DNA of 64,000 bases. Origin: Mycolicibacterium chubuense NBB4. Lineage in GTDB: Bacteria; Actinomycetota; Actinomycetes; Mycobacteriales; Mycobacteriaceae. Below are positions 55,989-64,000 of the stretch, piece by piece. Numbering within the stretch: position 1 is the first letter of the stretch; each line of letters opens with the position of its first letter. The stretch spans positions 2,790,001 through 2,854,000 of the forward strand of contig NC_018027.1 of assembly GCF_000266905.1 (NCBI RefSeq). Reading direction: 5' to 3'. The notes under the pieces were generated by a model that saw only the letters and a program-made list of their open reading frames with translations, ran no database searches and had not been told where the DNA came from. The position numbers were made by a program, and so were the translations under genes.

Positions 55989-56878
55989 GCTCGCTGGGGG
56001 GCTACGACCCGGGCTCCGGCCGCAGCGCACACGCGGCGAACAGCCCGACGCCGATCCCGGTGCCGTCACTGCTGCGCTCGCTGCTGACCGACCACCTCGA
56101 TCCCGGCTATGCGGCGGCGGCGCAGTCCCCGCGGCGGCGCGGCCGGACCGCGGACTGGACCTGGCAGGTGCTCGCCGCGGTCGTCGTGGCGGCGGTGTTC
56201 GCACTGGCGTGGTCGCAGGCGCGGGCGACCGCACCCGGGGTGCGCGAGTCTCAGCAGGTGCTGGCCGGCAGTGTGCGCGCCGCCGAGACCACGACGGACG
56301 AGATCGCCGCGCGACGGAACCAGCTTGCCGCCGCCGTGGACGCCGAACGCCGCAGCCGGCTGGCCGGCGACGCGGAGGGCAGGCGGCTGCTGACCGATCT
56401 CGACACGGCGAACTTCGCGTCGGCCGCCACGCCGGTGATCGGTCCCGGGCTCACCGTCACCGTCACCGACCCCGGCGTCTCCCGCGACCTGACCGACGTC
56501 TCCAAACAGCGGGTGCAGGGCAGCCGGCAGGTGATTCTCGACCGGGATCTGCAGTTGGTCGTGAACTCGCTGTGGGTCAGCGGGGCCGAGGCCGTCTCCG
56601 TCGGGGGAGTGCGCATCGGACCCAACGTGACCATCCGCCAGGCCGGCGGCGGCATCCTCGTCGACAACCAGCCGATCTTCAGCCCGTATGCCATCCTCGC
56701 CGTGGGACCTCCGCATGCGCTGGCCGACAACTTCGACCACAGCTCGGGCCTGCAGCGCCTCCGGCTTCTCGAGGCGTCCTACGGCGTCGGGGTCAGCGTC
56801 ACCGCCGGCGACGGGCTGACACTGCCGGCCGGATCGGTTCGAGACATCAACTACGCCAAGGAGATCGGGGCCAAGTGA
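55985..56878 (+). CDS. DUF881 protein (Rv1823-like)
   Basis: A 297-aa protein with a cytoplasmic N-terminus, one transmembrane helix ([20 protein letters not shown]), a coiled region ([30 protein letters not shown]) and the DUF881 domain ([60 protein letters not shown]). The family is linked to sporulation and envelope proteins in Gram-positives (YlxX group), function unknown. The ATG overlaps the pgsA2 stop. Its own stop overlaps a GTG that heads the tandem-repeat leader. Confidence 0.9.
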   Translation: MSSLGGYDPGSGRSAHAANSPTPIPVPSLLRSLLTDHLDPGYAAAAQSPRRRGRTADWTWQVLAAVVVAAVFALAWSQARATAPGVRESQQVLAGSVRAAETTTDEIAARRNQLAAAVDAERRSRLAGDAEGRRLLTDLDTANFASAATPVIGPGLTVTVTDPGVSRDLTDVSKQRVQGSRQVILDRDLQLVVNSLWVSGAEAVSVGGVRIGPNVTIRQAGGGILVDNQPIFSPYAILAVGPPHALADNFDHSSGLQRLRLLEASYGVGVSVTAGDGLTLPAGSVRDINYAKEIGAK

Positions 56879-56967
56879 TCGGCATCACTCATTTGATCGG
56901 CATCACTCGTTTGATCGGCATCACTCGTTCGATCGGCATCACTCGTTCGATCGGCATCCTCTTTTGA
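56875..56967 (+). CDS. 30-codon repeat-encoded leader peptide upstream of sbp
   Basis: From GTG 56875 (overlapping the DUF881 stop as GTGA) an open frame of 30 codons reads as repeats of IGITxx/IGITRx and stops with TGA at 56965-56967. That TGA overlaps the sbp start TTG (56964-56966). The likely ancestral sbp start began at this GTG with ATCGGCATC, and duplication created the leader. Translation of the leader could couple to sbp by termination-reinitiation, or one missing T could make the two a single frame. Confidence 0.4.
   Translation: MIGITHLIGITRLIGITRSIGITRSIGILF
56877..56965 (+). repeat. 18-bp tandem repeat GATCGGCATCACTCGTTY, 4.9 copies
   Basis: Units begin at 56877, 56895, 56913 and 56931 (18 bases each) and 56949 (17 bases, ending in TTTT). 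A sixth degenerate start GATAGGCATC is the sbp N-terminus itself. Two units carry an in-frame TTG. The short last unit shifts the sbp frame relative to the repeat frame. Confidence 0.92.
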
Positions 56968-57296
56968 TAGGCATCGTCGCACTCGTCGTCGGCATCGTGC
57001 TGGGCGTGGTCTTCCACCCCGGCGTTCCCGAGGCGATCCAGCCCTACCTGCCCATCGCGGTGGTCGCCGCCCTCGACGCGGTCTTCGGCGGGCTGCGGGC
57101 GTACCTGGAGCGGATCTTCGACTCGAAGGTGTTCGTGGTGTCGTTCGTCTTCAACGTCCTGGTGGCCGCGCTGATCGTGTTCGTCGGCGATCAGCTCGGT
57201 GTCGGGACGCAGTTGTCGACCGCGATCATCGTGGTGCTCGGCATCCGGATCTTCGGCAACGCGGCCGCGCTGCGGCGCCGGCTGTTCGGGGCGTGA
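56964..57296 (+). CDS. sbp: Small basic protein Sbp (DUF1290, Rv1824-like)
   Basis: A 110-aa membrane protein with two to three hydrophobic helices ([60 protein letters not shown]). It lies between two DUF881 genes, as in M. tuberculosis. The function is unknown; proximity suggests a complex with the DUF881 proteins. The apparent start TTG 56964 lies in an unusual repeat leader (see findings). A base insertion in the preceding T4 run would fuse the leader in frame. Confidence 0.85.
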   Translation: MIGIVALVVGIVLGVVFHPGVPEAIQPYLPIAVVAALDAVFGGLRAYLERIFDSKVFVVSFVFNVLVAALIVFVGDQLGVGTQLSTAIIVVLGIRIFGNAAALRRRLFGA

Positions 57297-57309
57297 CCGG
57301 GAGCACCCG

Positions 57310-58179
57310 ATGACCGACGACCAGGCGCCCCAGCAGCCCGCCCCCCATCACGCCCCACACCATGCCGCCGACCACGCCGCCAACCATCATGGCCGCCACG
57401 AACTGCCGCGCGACGAGCCCGCCCCCGAGATCGGCACACTGCACGGCGGCGGGCTGAAAGGAATGCTGCGCCGCGGACGGTCGCAGAAGGTCTTCGGAGT
57501 GCTGGCCGTGCTGCTGTGTCTGCTGCTGGGCGTCGCGATCGCGACGCAGGTCCGGCAGACGGGCTCGGGCGATTCCCTGGAAACGGCGCGGCCGGCCGAC
57601 CTGCTGGTGCTGCTCGACTCCCTGCAACAGCGCGAAGCCGCGCTCAACACCGAGGTCGCCGACCTGCAGCGGACACTGGACCAGCTGCAGGCCTCCGGCA
57701 GCAGCGACCAGGCGGCGATCGAGAACGCCCGCGCCCGGCTGGCGGCGCTGTCGATCCTGATCGGCACGGTGCCCGCGACCGGCCCCGGCGTGACGCTGAC
57801 GATCCAGGATCCCGCGCACGGCGTCGCCGCCGAGACCATGCTCGACGTCATCAACGAGCTGCGGGCCGCGGGCGCCGAGGCGATGGAGATCCACGGTGAA
57901 CAGAACGGCCAGCAGGCCGCGGTGCGCGTCGGCGTCGACACCTGGGTCGTCGGCGCGGCGGGCGCGCTCGTCGTCGACTCCACCACCCTCGGGCCCCCGT
58001 ATTCGGTTCTGGCGATTGGTGATCCGCCGACACTGGCCGCCGCGATGAACATTCCCGGCGGAGCGATGGACAGCATCGAACGCGTCGGCGGCTCGATGGT
58101 GATACAACAATCCGACCGGGTCGACGTCACCGCCTTGCGGCAACCGAAAGCGCGCCAATACGCTCAGCCCGTCAAATGA
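57310..58179 (+). CDS. DUF881 protein (Rv1825-like)
   Basis: A 289-aa paralogue of the earlier DUF881 protein. It has a His-rich N-terminus (QQPAPHHAPHHAADHAANHHGRH), a transmembrane helix (KVFGVLAVLLCLLLGVAIATQ), a coiled coil (LLDSLQQREAALNTEVADLQRTLDQLQ) and the DUF881 domain (GPGVTLTIQDPAHGVAAETMLDVINELRAAGAEAM). The His tract could bind metal, but that is not known. ATG 57310 is 13 bases after sbp. The function is unknown. Confidence 0.9.
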   Translation: MTDDQAPQQPAPHHAPHHAADHAANHHGRHELPRDEPAPEIGTLHGGGLKGMLRRGRSQKVFGVLAVLLCLLLGVAIATQVRQTGSGDSLETARPADLLVLLDSLQQREAALNTEVADLQRTLDQLQASGSSDQAAIENARARLAALSILIGTVPATGPGVTLTIQDPAHGVAAETMLDVINELRAAGAEAMEIHGEQNGQQAAVRVGVDTWVVGAAGALVVDSTTLGPPYSVLAIGDPPTLAAAMNIPGGAMDSIERVGGSMVIQQSDRVDVTALRQPKARQYAQPVK

Positions 58180-58214
58180 AGTGACCGCCAGGTCGCAAGA
58201 GATCAAGGAGCGCC

Positions 58215-58610
58215 GTGACCGACATCCCCGCCGACCTGTCCTACACCGCCGAACACGAGTGGGTGCAGCGGACCGGCGACGACACGGTCCGTGTCGGCAT
58301 CACCGACTACGCGCAGTCGGCGCTCGGCGATGTGGTGTTCGTCCAACTTCCCGACGTGGGTTCGGAAGTGACGTCGGGAGAGTCGTTCGGCGAGGTCGAG
58401 TCGACGAAGTCGGTCTCGGACCTCTACGCGCCCATCACCGCGAAAGTCATTGCCGTCAACGGTGATCTGGAGGCCAATCCGCAGCTGGTCAACTCCGATC
58501 CCTATGGCGAGGGCTGGCTGGTGGAGTTGCGGGCCGACGGCGAGTCGCTGCAGGCCGGTCTGAGCGAACTGCTGGACGTGGAGGCCTACCGCGCCCACGT
58601 GACCGACTGA
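58215..58610 (+). CDS. gcvH: Glycine cleavage system H protein
   Basis: A 131-aa lipoyl carrier that shuttles the aminomethyl group among the P, T and L proteins. The lipoylated lysine is in [18 protein letters not shown] 58215 follows AAGGAG. It is upstream of garA and 3 kb before gcvP, as in M. tuberculosis; gcvT is not in this window. Confidence 0.96.
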   Translation: MTDIPADLSYTAEHEWVQRTGDDTVRVGITDYAQSALGDVVFVQLPDVGSEVTSGESFGEVESTKSVSDLYAPITAKVIAVNGDLEANPQLVNSDPYGEGWLVELRADGESLQAGLSELLDVEAYRAHVTD

Positions 58611-58783
58611 CGGTGTTGTTAGGGTCGTGCAGACCCAAGCGAGGTCAGTGCAAGTAAAGCGCAATGAGCGGATCCGGCCGTGGTGGACCCAACTCGGTCC
58701 ACTGCGCGGTACGGTCGACACCAGCGGCGCGACGGCTGGAAGTCCGGCCGGATACCGCCACAGCAGCCAGTGAGGAGCAGCGG

Positions 58784-59257
58784 GTGACGGACAAAGACTT
58801 CAATTCGGGGGCTGACTCTGACGAAGTCACGGTGGAAACGACATCGGTCTTCCGCGCCGACTTCCTCAACGAATTGGACGCTCCGCCCGCTCCGGGCGGA
58901 GAGACCGCGGTGTCCGGCGTCGAGGGCCTGCCCGTCGGGTCGGCGCTGCTGGTCGTCAAGCGGGGGCCCAACGCGGGCTCGCGCTTCCTTCTCGACCAGC
59001 CCACCACGTCAGCGGGCCGCCATCCCGACAGCGACATCTTCCTCGACGACGTCACGGTGAGCCGCCGGCACGCGGAGTTCCGTCTGGAGAACGGCGAGTT
59101 CCAGGTCGTCGACGTGGGCAGCCTCAACGGCACCTACGTCAATCGTGAGCCCGTCGACTCGGCGGTGCTCGCCAACGGCGACGAGGTGCAGATCGGCAAA
59201 TTCCGTCTGGTGTTCCTCACCGGCCCCAAGGGCAACGACGGCAACGGGCCGAGCTAG
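58784..59257 (+). CDS. garA: GarA, FHA-domain regulator
   Basis: A 157-aa FHA protein. The N-terminal phosphorylation motif [14 protein letters not shown] carries the two adjacent threonines modified by Ser/Thr kinases such as PknG and PknB. The FHA domain includes [23 protein letters not shown] and [14 protein letters not shown]. Unphosphorylated GarA inhibits 2-oxoglutarate dehydrogenase and glutamate dehydrogenase. GTG 58784 has GAGGAG upstream. The frame opens to 58664 without support. Confidence 0.96.
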   Translation: MTDKDFNSGADSDEVTVETTSVFRADFLNELDAPPAPGGETAVSGVEGLPVGSALLVVKRGPNAGSRFLLDQPTTSAGRHPDSDIFLDDVTVSRRHAEFRLENGEFQVVDVGSLNGTYVNREPVDSAVLANGDEVQIGKFRLVFLTGPKGNDGNGPS

Positions 59258-59300
59258 CCGAACCGGGCCGACCAGTACGACGAGTATCGCGCGCGAACCG

Positions 59301-60047
59301 ATGACTCAACCCGACACACCTGCACTGGGCGGGATGTCGATCGGAGCCGTGCTCGATCTGCTGCGGAGCGAGTTTCCCGACGTCACGATCTCGAAGATCC
59401 GCTTCCTGGAGGCCGAGGGGCTGGTGACCCCGGAGCGGACCGCATCGGGTTACCGGCGGTTCACCGCCTACGACTGCGCGCGCCTGCGGTTCATCCTCAC
59501 CGCCCAACGCGACCATTATTTGCCCCTGAAGGTCATCAAGGCCCAACTCGACGCGCAACCCGACGGCGAGCTGCCGCAGAGCGGATCGGCCTATGCGGCA
59601 CCGCGTCTGGTGCAGGTGACCGGCGAGGGGACCACCGCGCTGGGCAGCCCGCCGGGTCCCACGCAGGTGCGGTTGAGCCGAGAAGACGTACTGGAGCGCT
59701 CCGGCGTCGACGAGGACCTGCTGAACTCGTTGGTGAAGGCGGGCATCATCACGCCGGTCTTCAAGGGGCCGCGGGCCGCGTTCTACGACGAGCATTCGGT
59801 CGTCATCGCCCAATGTGCGCGTGCGCTGGCCGACTACGGCGTCGAGCCACGGCATCTGCGCGCGTTCCGCTCGGCCGCCGACCGCCAGTCCGATCTGATC
59901 GCCCAGATCGCGGGCCCAGTGGTCAAGGCCGGCAAGGCCGGAGCCCGCGACCGCGCCGACGATCTGGCACGGGAAGTCGCGGCCCTGGCGATCACCCTCC
60001 ACACGTCACTGATCAAATCGGCCGTACGCGACGTTCTGGATCGCTGA
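59301..60047 (+). CDS. MerR-like regulator (Rv1828-like)
   Basis: A 248-aa MerR-family protein. The winged HTH is [54 protein letters not shown]. An unusual C-terminal part ([63 protein letters not shown]) forms a second wHTH-like domain. Its DNA target is unknown; M. tuberculosis Rv1828 binds its own promoter. ATG 59301 is the probable start. Confidence 0.92.
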   Translation: MTQPDTPALGGMSIGAVLDLLRSEFPDVTISKIRFLEAEGLVTPERTASGYRRFTAYDCARLRFILTAQRDHYLPLKVIKAQLDAQPDGELPQSGSAYAAPRLVQVTGEGTTALGSPPGPTQVRLSREDVLERSGVDEDLLNSLVKAGIITPVFKGPRAAFYDEHSVVIAQCARALADYGVEPRHLRAFRSAADRQSDLIAQIAGPVVKAGKAGARDRADDLAREVAALAITLHTSLIKSAVRDVLDR

Positions 60048-60139
60048 GGACTAGACTCAAGCCGACGGGTTCCCGTCACGTCCGGGCCGTTCGCGGACCG
60101 GGCACAATGCAGCAACACCGGTGCGGAGGGCAGGCACAT

Positions 60140-60634
60140 ATGGGTGAGGTTCGTGTGATCGGCATTCGAGTCGAGCAGCCGCAGAACCAGCCCGTCCTTC
60201 TGCTGCGAGAGTCCAACGGCGACCGCTATCTGCCGATCTGGATCGGGCAGTCGGAAGCCGCCGCCATCGCGCTGGAACAGCAGGGGGTCGAGCCGACACG
60301 GCCGCTGACCCACGACCTGATTCGCGATGTCATTGCCGCGCTTGGGCATTCGCTCAAAGAGGTGCGCATCGTCGATCTGCAGGAAGGCACCTTCTACGCG
60401 GATCTGATCTTCGATCGCGACATCAAGGTCTCGGCCCGCCCGTCGGACTCGGTGGCGATCGCACTGCGCGTCGGCGTGCCCATCTACGTCGAGGAAGCCG
60501 TGCTGGCCGAGGCCGGGTTGCTGATCCCCGACGAGAACGACGAGGAGCCCACGGGCGCCGTCCGCGAGGACGAGGTCGAGAAGTTCAAGGAGTTCCTCGA
60601 CAGCGTGTCGCCCGACGACTTCAAAGCGACCTGA
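60140..60634 (+). CDS. Bifunctional nuclease family protein (Rv1829-like)
   Basis: A 164-aa BFN/DUF151 protein. Typical motifs are VLLLRESNGDRYLPIWIGQSEAAAIALEQQGVEPTRPLTHDLI and GTFYADLIFDRDIKVSARPSDSVAIALRVGVPIYV. The family is described as having nuclease activity, but in mycobacteria the role is unclear. ATG 60140 follows GGAGGGCAGG. It lies between the two MerR-like genes. Confidence 0.92.
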   Translation: MGEVRVIGIRVEQPQNQPVLLLRESNGDRYLPIWIGQSEAAAIALEQQGVEPTRPLTHDLIRDVIAALGHSLKEVRIVDLQEGTFYADLIFDRDIKVSARPSDSVAIALRVGVPIYVEEAVLAEAGLLIPDENDEEPTGAVREDEVEKFKEFLDSVSPDDFKAT

Positions 60635-60855
60635 ACGCGGGGGCGCGGGCCGCGCTGAGGTGATGGTCACGGATGCGTCTCGTCGGCTCCGACACGCGGC
60701 GCGAGTTTCTCCGAAGACCGAAGAGGGCAGCCATACTTGGTCCCGACGGGCAGTCATACCAAGGCCCTCAAGCGTATGCTCGAACACATTCGGGCCGGGT
60801 AACGTGCGCCCACGCAGCTCACGGAGCGGGTTCGATCGGCGAGAGGATTCGACAA

Positions 60856-61479
60856 GTGGGAGACACGCCACGCCAGGAGCAGCTGGATCTGACCACAGGC
60901 TCCCCGCAGGCGGACACTCTTCCCCGAGTGGCTACCGAGCCCGTGCAGGCCGGCCTGTTCCCCGATGACTCGGTGCCCGACGAGCTCGTCGGGTACCGCG
61001 GGCCCAGCGCCTGCCAGATCGCCGGCATCACCTACCGCCAGCTCGACTACTGGGCACGCACCTCTCTGGTCGTGCCGTCGATCCGCGGCGCCGCCGGCTC
61101 AGGCAGCCAACGGCTCTACTCCTTCAAGGACATCCTGGTCCTCAAGATCGTCAAGCGTCTCCTCGACACCGGCATCTCGCTGCACAACATCCGTGTCGCG
61201 GTGGACCACCTGCGGCAGCGCGGGGTGCAGGACCTGGCCAACATCACGCTGTTCTCCGACGGCACCACGGTCTACGAGTGCACCTCTGCCGAAGAGGTCG
61301 TGGACCTCCTGCAGGGCGGCCAGGGCGTGTTCGGGATCGCGGTGTCCGGTGCGATGCGCGAGCTGACCGGTGCGATCGCCGACTTCCCGGGCGAGCGTGC
61401 CGACGGCGGCGAGTCGATCTCGGCGCCGGAGGACGAGCTGGCGTCTCGGCGCAAGCACCGCGACCGCAAGATCGGCTGA
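60856..61479 (+). CDS. MerR-like regulator (Rv1830-like)
   Basis: A 207-aa MerR-type protein. The HTH is YRGPSACQIAGITYRQLDYWARTSLVVPSIRGAAGSGSQRLYSFKDILVLKIVKRLLDTGISL. The C-terminal region (GVQDLANITLFSDGTTVYECTSAEEVVDLLQGGQGVFGIAV) is conserved in actinobacteria. GTG 60856 was chosen; upstream open frame to 60673 has no similarity. It is the last gene before the glycine riboswitch. Confidence 0.92.
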   Translation: MGDTPRQEQLDLTTGSPQADTLPRVATEPVQAGLFPDDSVPDELVGYRGPSACQIAGITYRQLDYWARTSLVVPSIRGAAGSGSQRLYSFKDILVLKIVKRLLDTGISLHNIRVAVDHLRQRGVQDLANITLFSDGTTVYECTSAEEVVDLLQGGQGVFGIAVSGAMRELTGAIADFPGERADGGESISAPEDELASRRKHRDRKIG

Positions 61480-61514
61480 GCCGACCAAGAGCCGGAGCCG
61501 GATAGTCGCGGCAG

Positions 61515-61520
61515 GTAGAC
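61515..61520 (+). promoter_or_regulatory. Possible -10 element TAGACT for gcvP
   Basis: TAGACT fits the mycobacterial SigA-type -10 TANNNT and would start the transcript about 7 bases on, a little before the riboswitch. The -35 is not clear. Confidence 0.4.
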
Positions 61521-61537
61521 TCGGGCGCGCATCGCCC

Positions 61538-61755
61538 TTGCGCGGGAGAGTCTCGTGGCTGCCAGCCACGGGCGCCGAAGGAGCAACACCTCTCCGTCAA
61601 CCTCTCAGGCACCCAGGACCGCGCACGGCCCCGATGCCTCTGGAAAGCGGTGCGCACGGCGACGGCGCACCCGCCCATGGGGAAAGGTCACGCCGACAGA
61701 CGTCGGAGCGGCCGAATCTCTCAGGCACCCGGTCCGGGTCGACGACAGAGGGGGA
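61538..61755 (+). ncRNA. Tandem glycine riboswitch
   Basis: Two aptamers upstream of gcvP. The first has GCGGGAGAG near 61542, the diagnostic CGCCGAAGGAGCAA (61573-61586) and CCTCTCAGGCACCCAGGACC (61601-61620). The second carries GGGGAAAGGTCACGCC (61680-61695), then GGCCGAATCTCTCAGGCACC (61710-61729) and GACGACAGAGG. Paired gGGAGAG/CTCTCAGGCA patterns are the family hallmark. Glycine binding should switch gcvP on. Confidence 0.95.
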
Positions 61756-61812
61756 GGAGCCCGTTCGCATGCGCTCCTCGCGCCCGCGGCGATCCTCGGG
61801 AGATGTCCTCAC

Positions 61813-64000
<2,188 letters not shown>

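Overview
The window looks like a high-GC chromosome segment from a rapidly growing mycobacterium (Mycolicibacterium-like). The evidence is furA-katG, an MmpS/MmpL pair, SecA2, GarA, a DUF222-HNH (13E12-type) protein, a mycobacterial UdgX, frequent GTG starts and very GC-rich codons. From about 40.4 kb to the right end the gene order follows M. tuberculosis Rv1814-Rv1832 as I remember it: sterol desaturase, secreted trypsin-like protease, TetR, flavoprotein, BacA-type ABC transporter, secA2, pgsA2, DUF881, sbp, DUF881, gcvH, garA, MerR, bfn, MerR, gcvP. Extra genes are inserted between these landmarks.

Region 1 (0-17 kb) is an accessory stress island. It holds furA-katG, an orphan CheB-like methylesterase overlapping a STAS plus ATPase (anti-sigma/antagonist-like) protein, and a glycosyltransferase. 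It also holds a chimeric remnant of a glycosyltransferase and a UDP-glucose dehydrogenase, phoU, a fresh IS481-family element with a 6-bp target duplication, and a CheR-PAS protein with a long coiled coil. Further right are a decayed Rv2629-like gene, the uracil-DNA glycosylase UdgX, a PAS-ANTAR protein, a SigF-type sigma factor, an AraC regulator and a large catalase broken by a one-base frameshift. Several of these genes have upstream matches to the SigF promoter pattern (GTTT-N15-GGGTA), so the region reads as a SigF-type regulon undergoing gene loss.

Region 2 (17-40 kb) is mostly housekeeping and lipid-associated. It has Tex, secreted and membrane proteins of unknown role, an acyl-CoA dehydrogenase-like flavoprotein, and a tightly coupled mmpS-mmpL-DUF732-methyltransferase operon divergent from a P450. 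It also has small hypothetical proteins, an SGNH hydrolase, a lipid-binding-type protein, a NUDIX hydrolase, a di-iron hydrolase/ferredoxin-reductase pair, MalQ, an MFS transporter and a type B carboxylesterase.

Region 3 (40-53 kb) carries the conserved block with insertions. These are a TetR/Ddn-like divergent pair with two matching operators, a VOC-flavoprotein operon preceded by a perfect KstR-type palindrome, a DUF222-HNH element, and two tandem BacA/Rv1819c-type transporters. The flavoprotein ends in a 24-bp tandem repeat.

Region 4 (53-64 kb) is the conserved secA2-to-gcvP cluster. Two items stand out: an 18-bp tandem repeat at the start of sbp that creates a 30-codon leader ending on the sbp start codon, and a tandem glycine riboswitch in front of gcvP, which runs off the window. 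No tRNA, rRNA or CRISPR array was seen.
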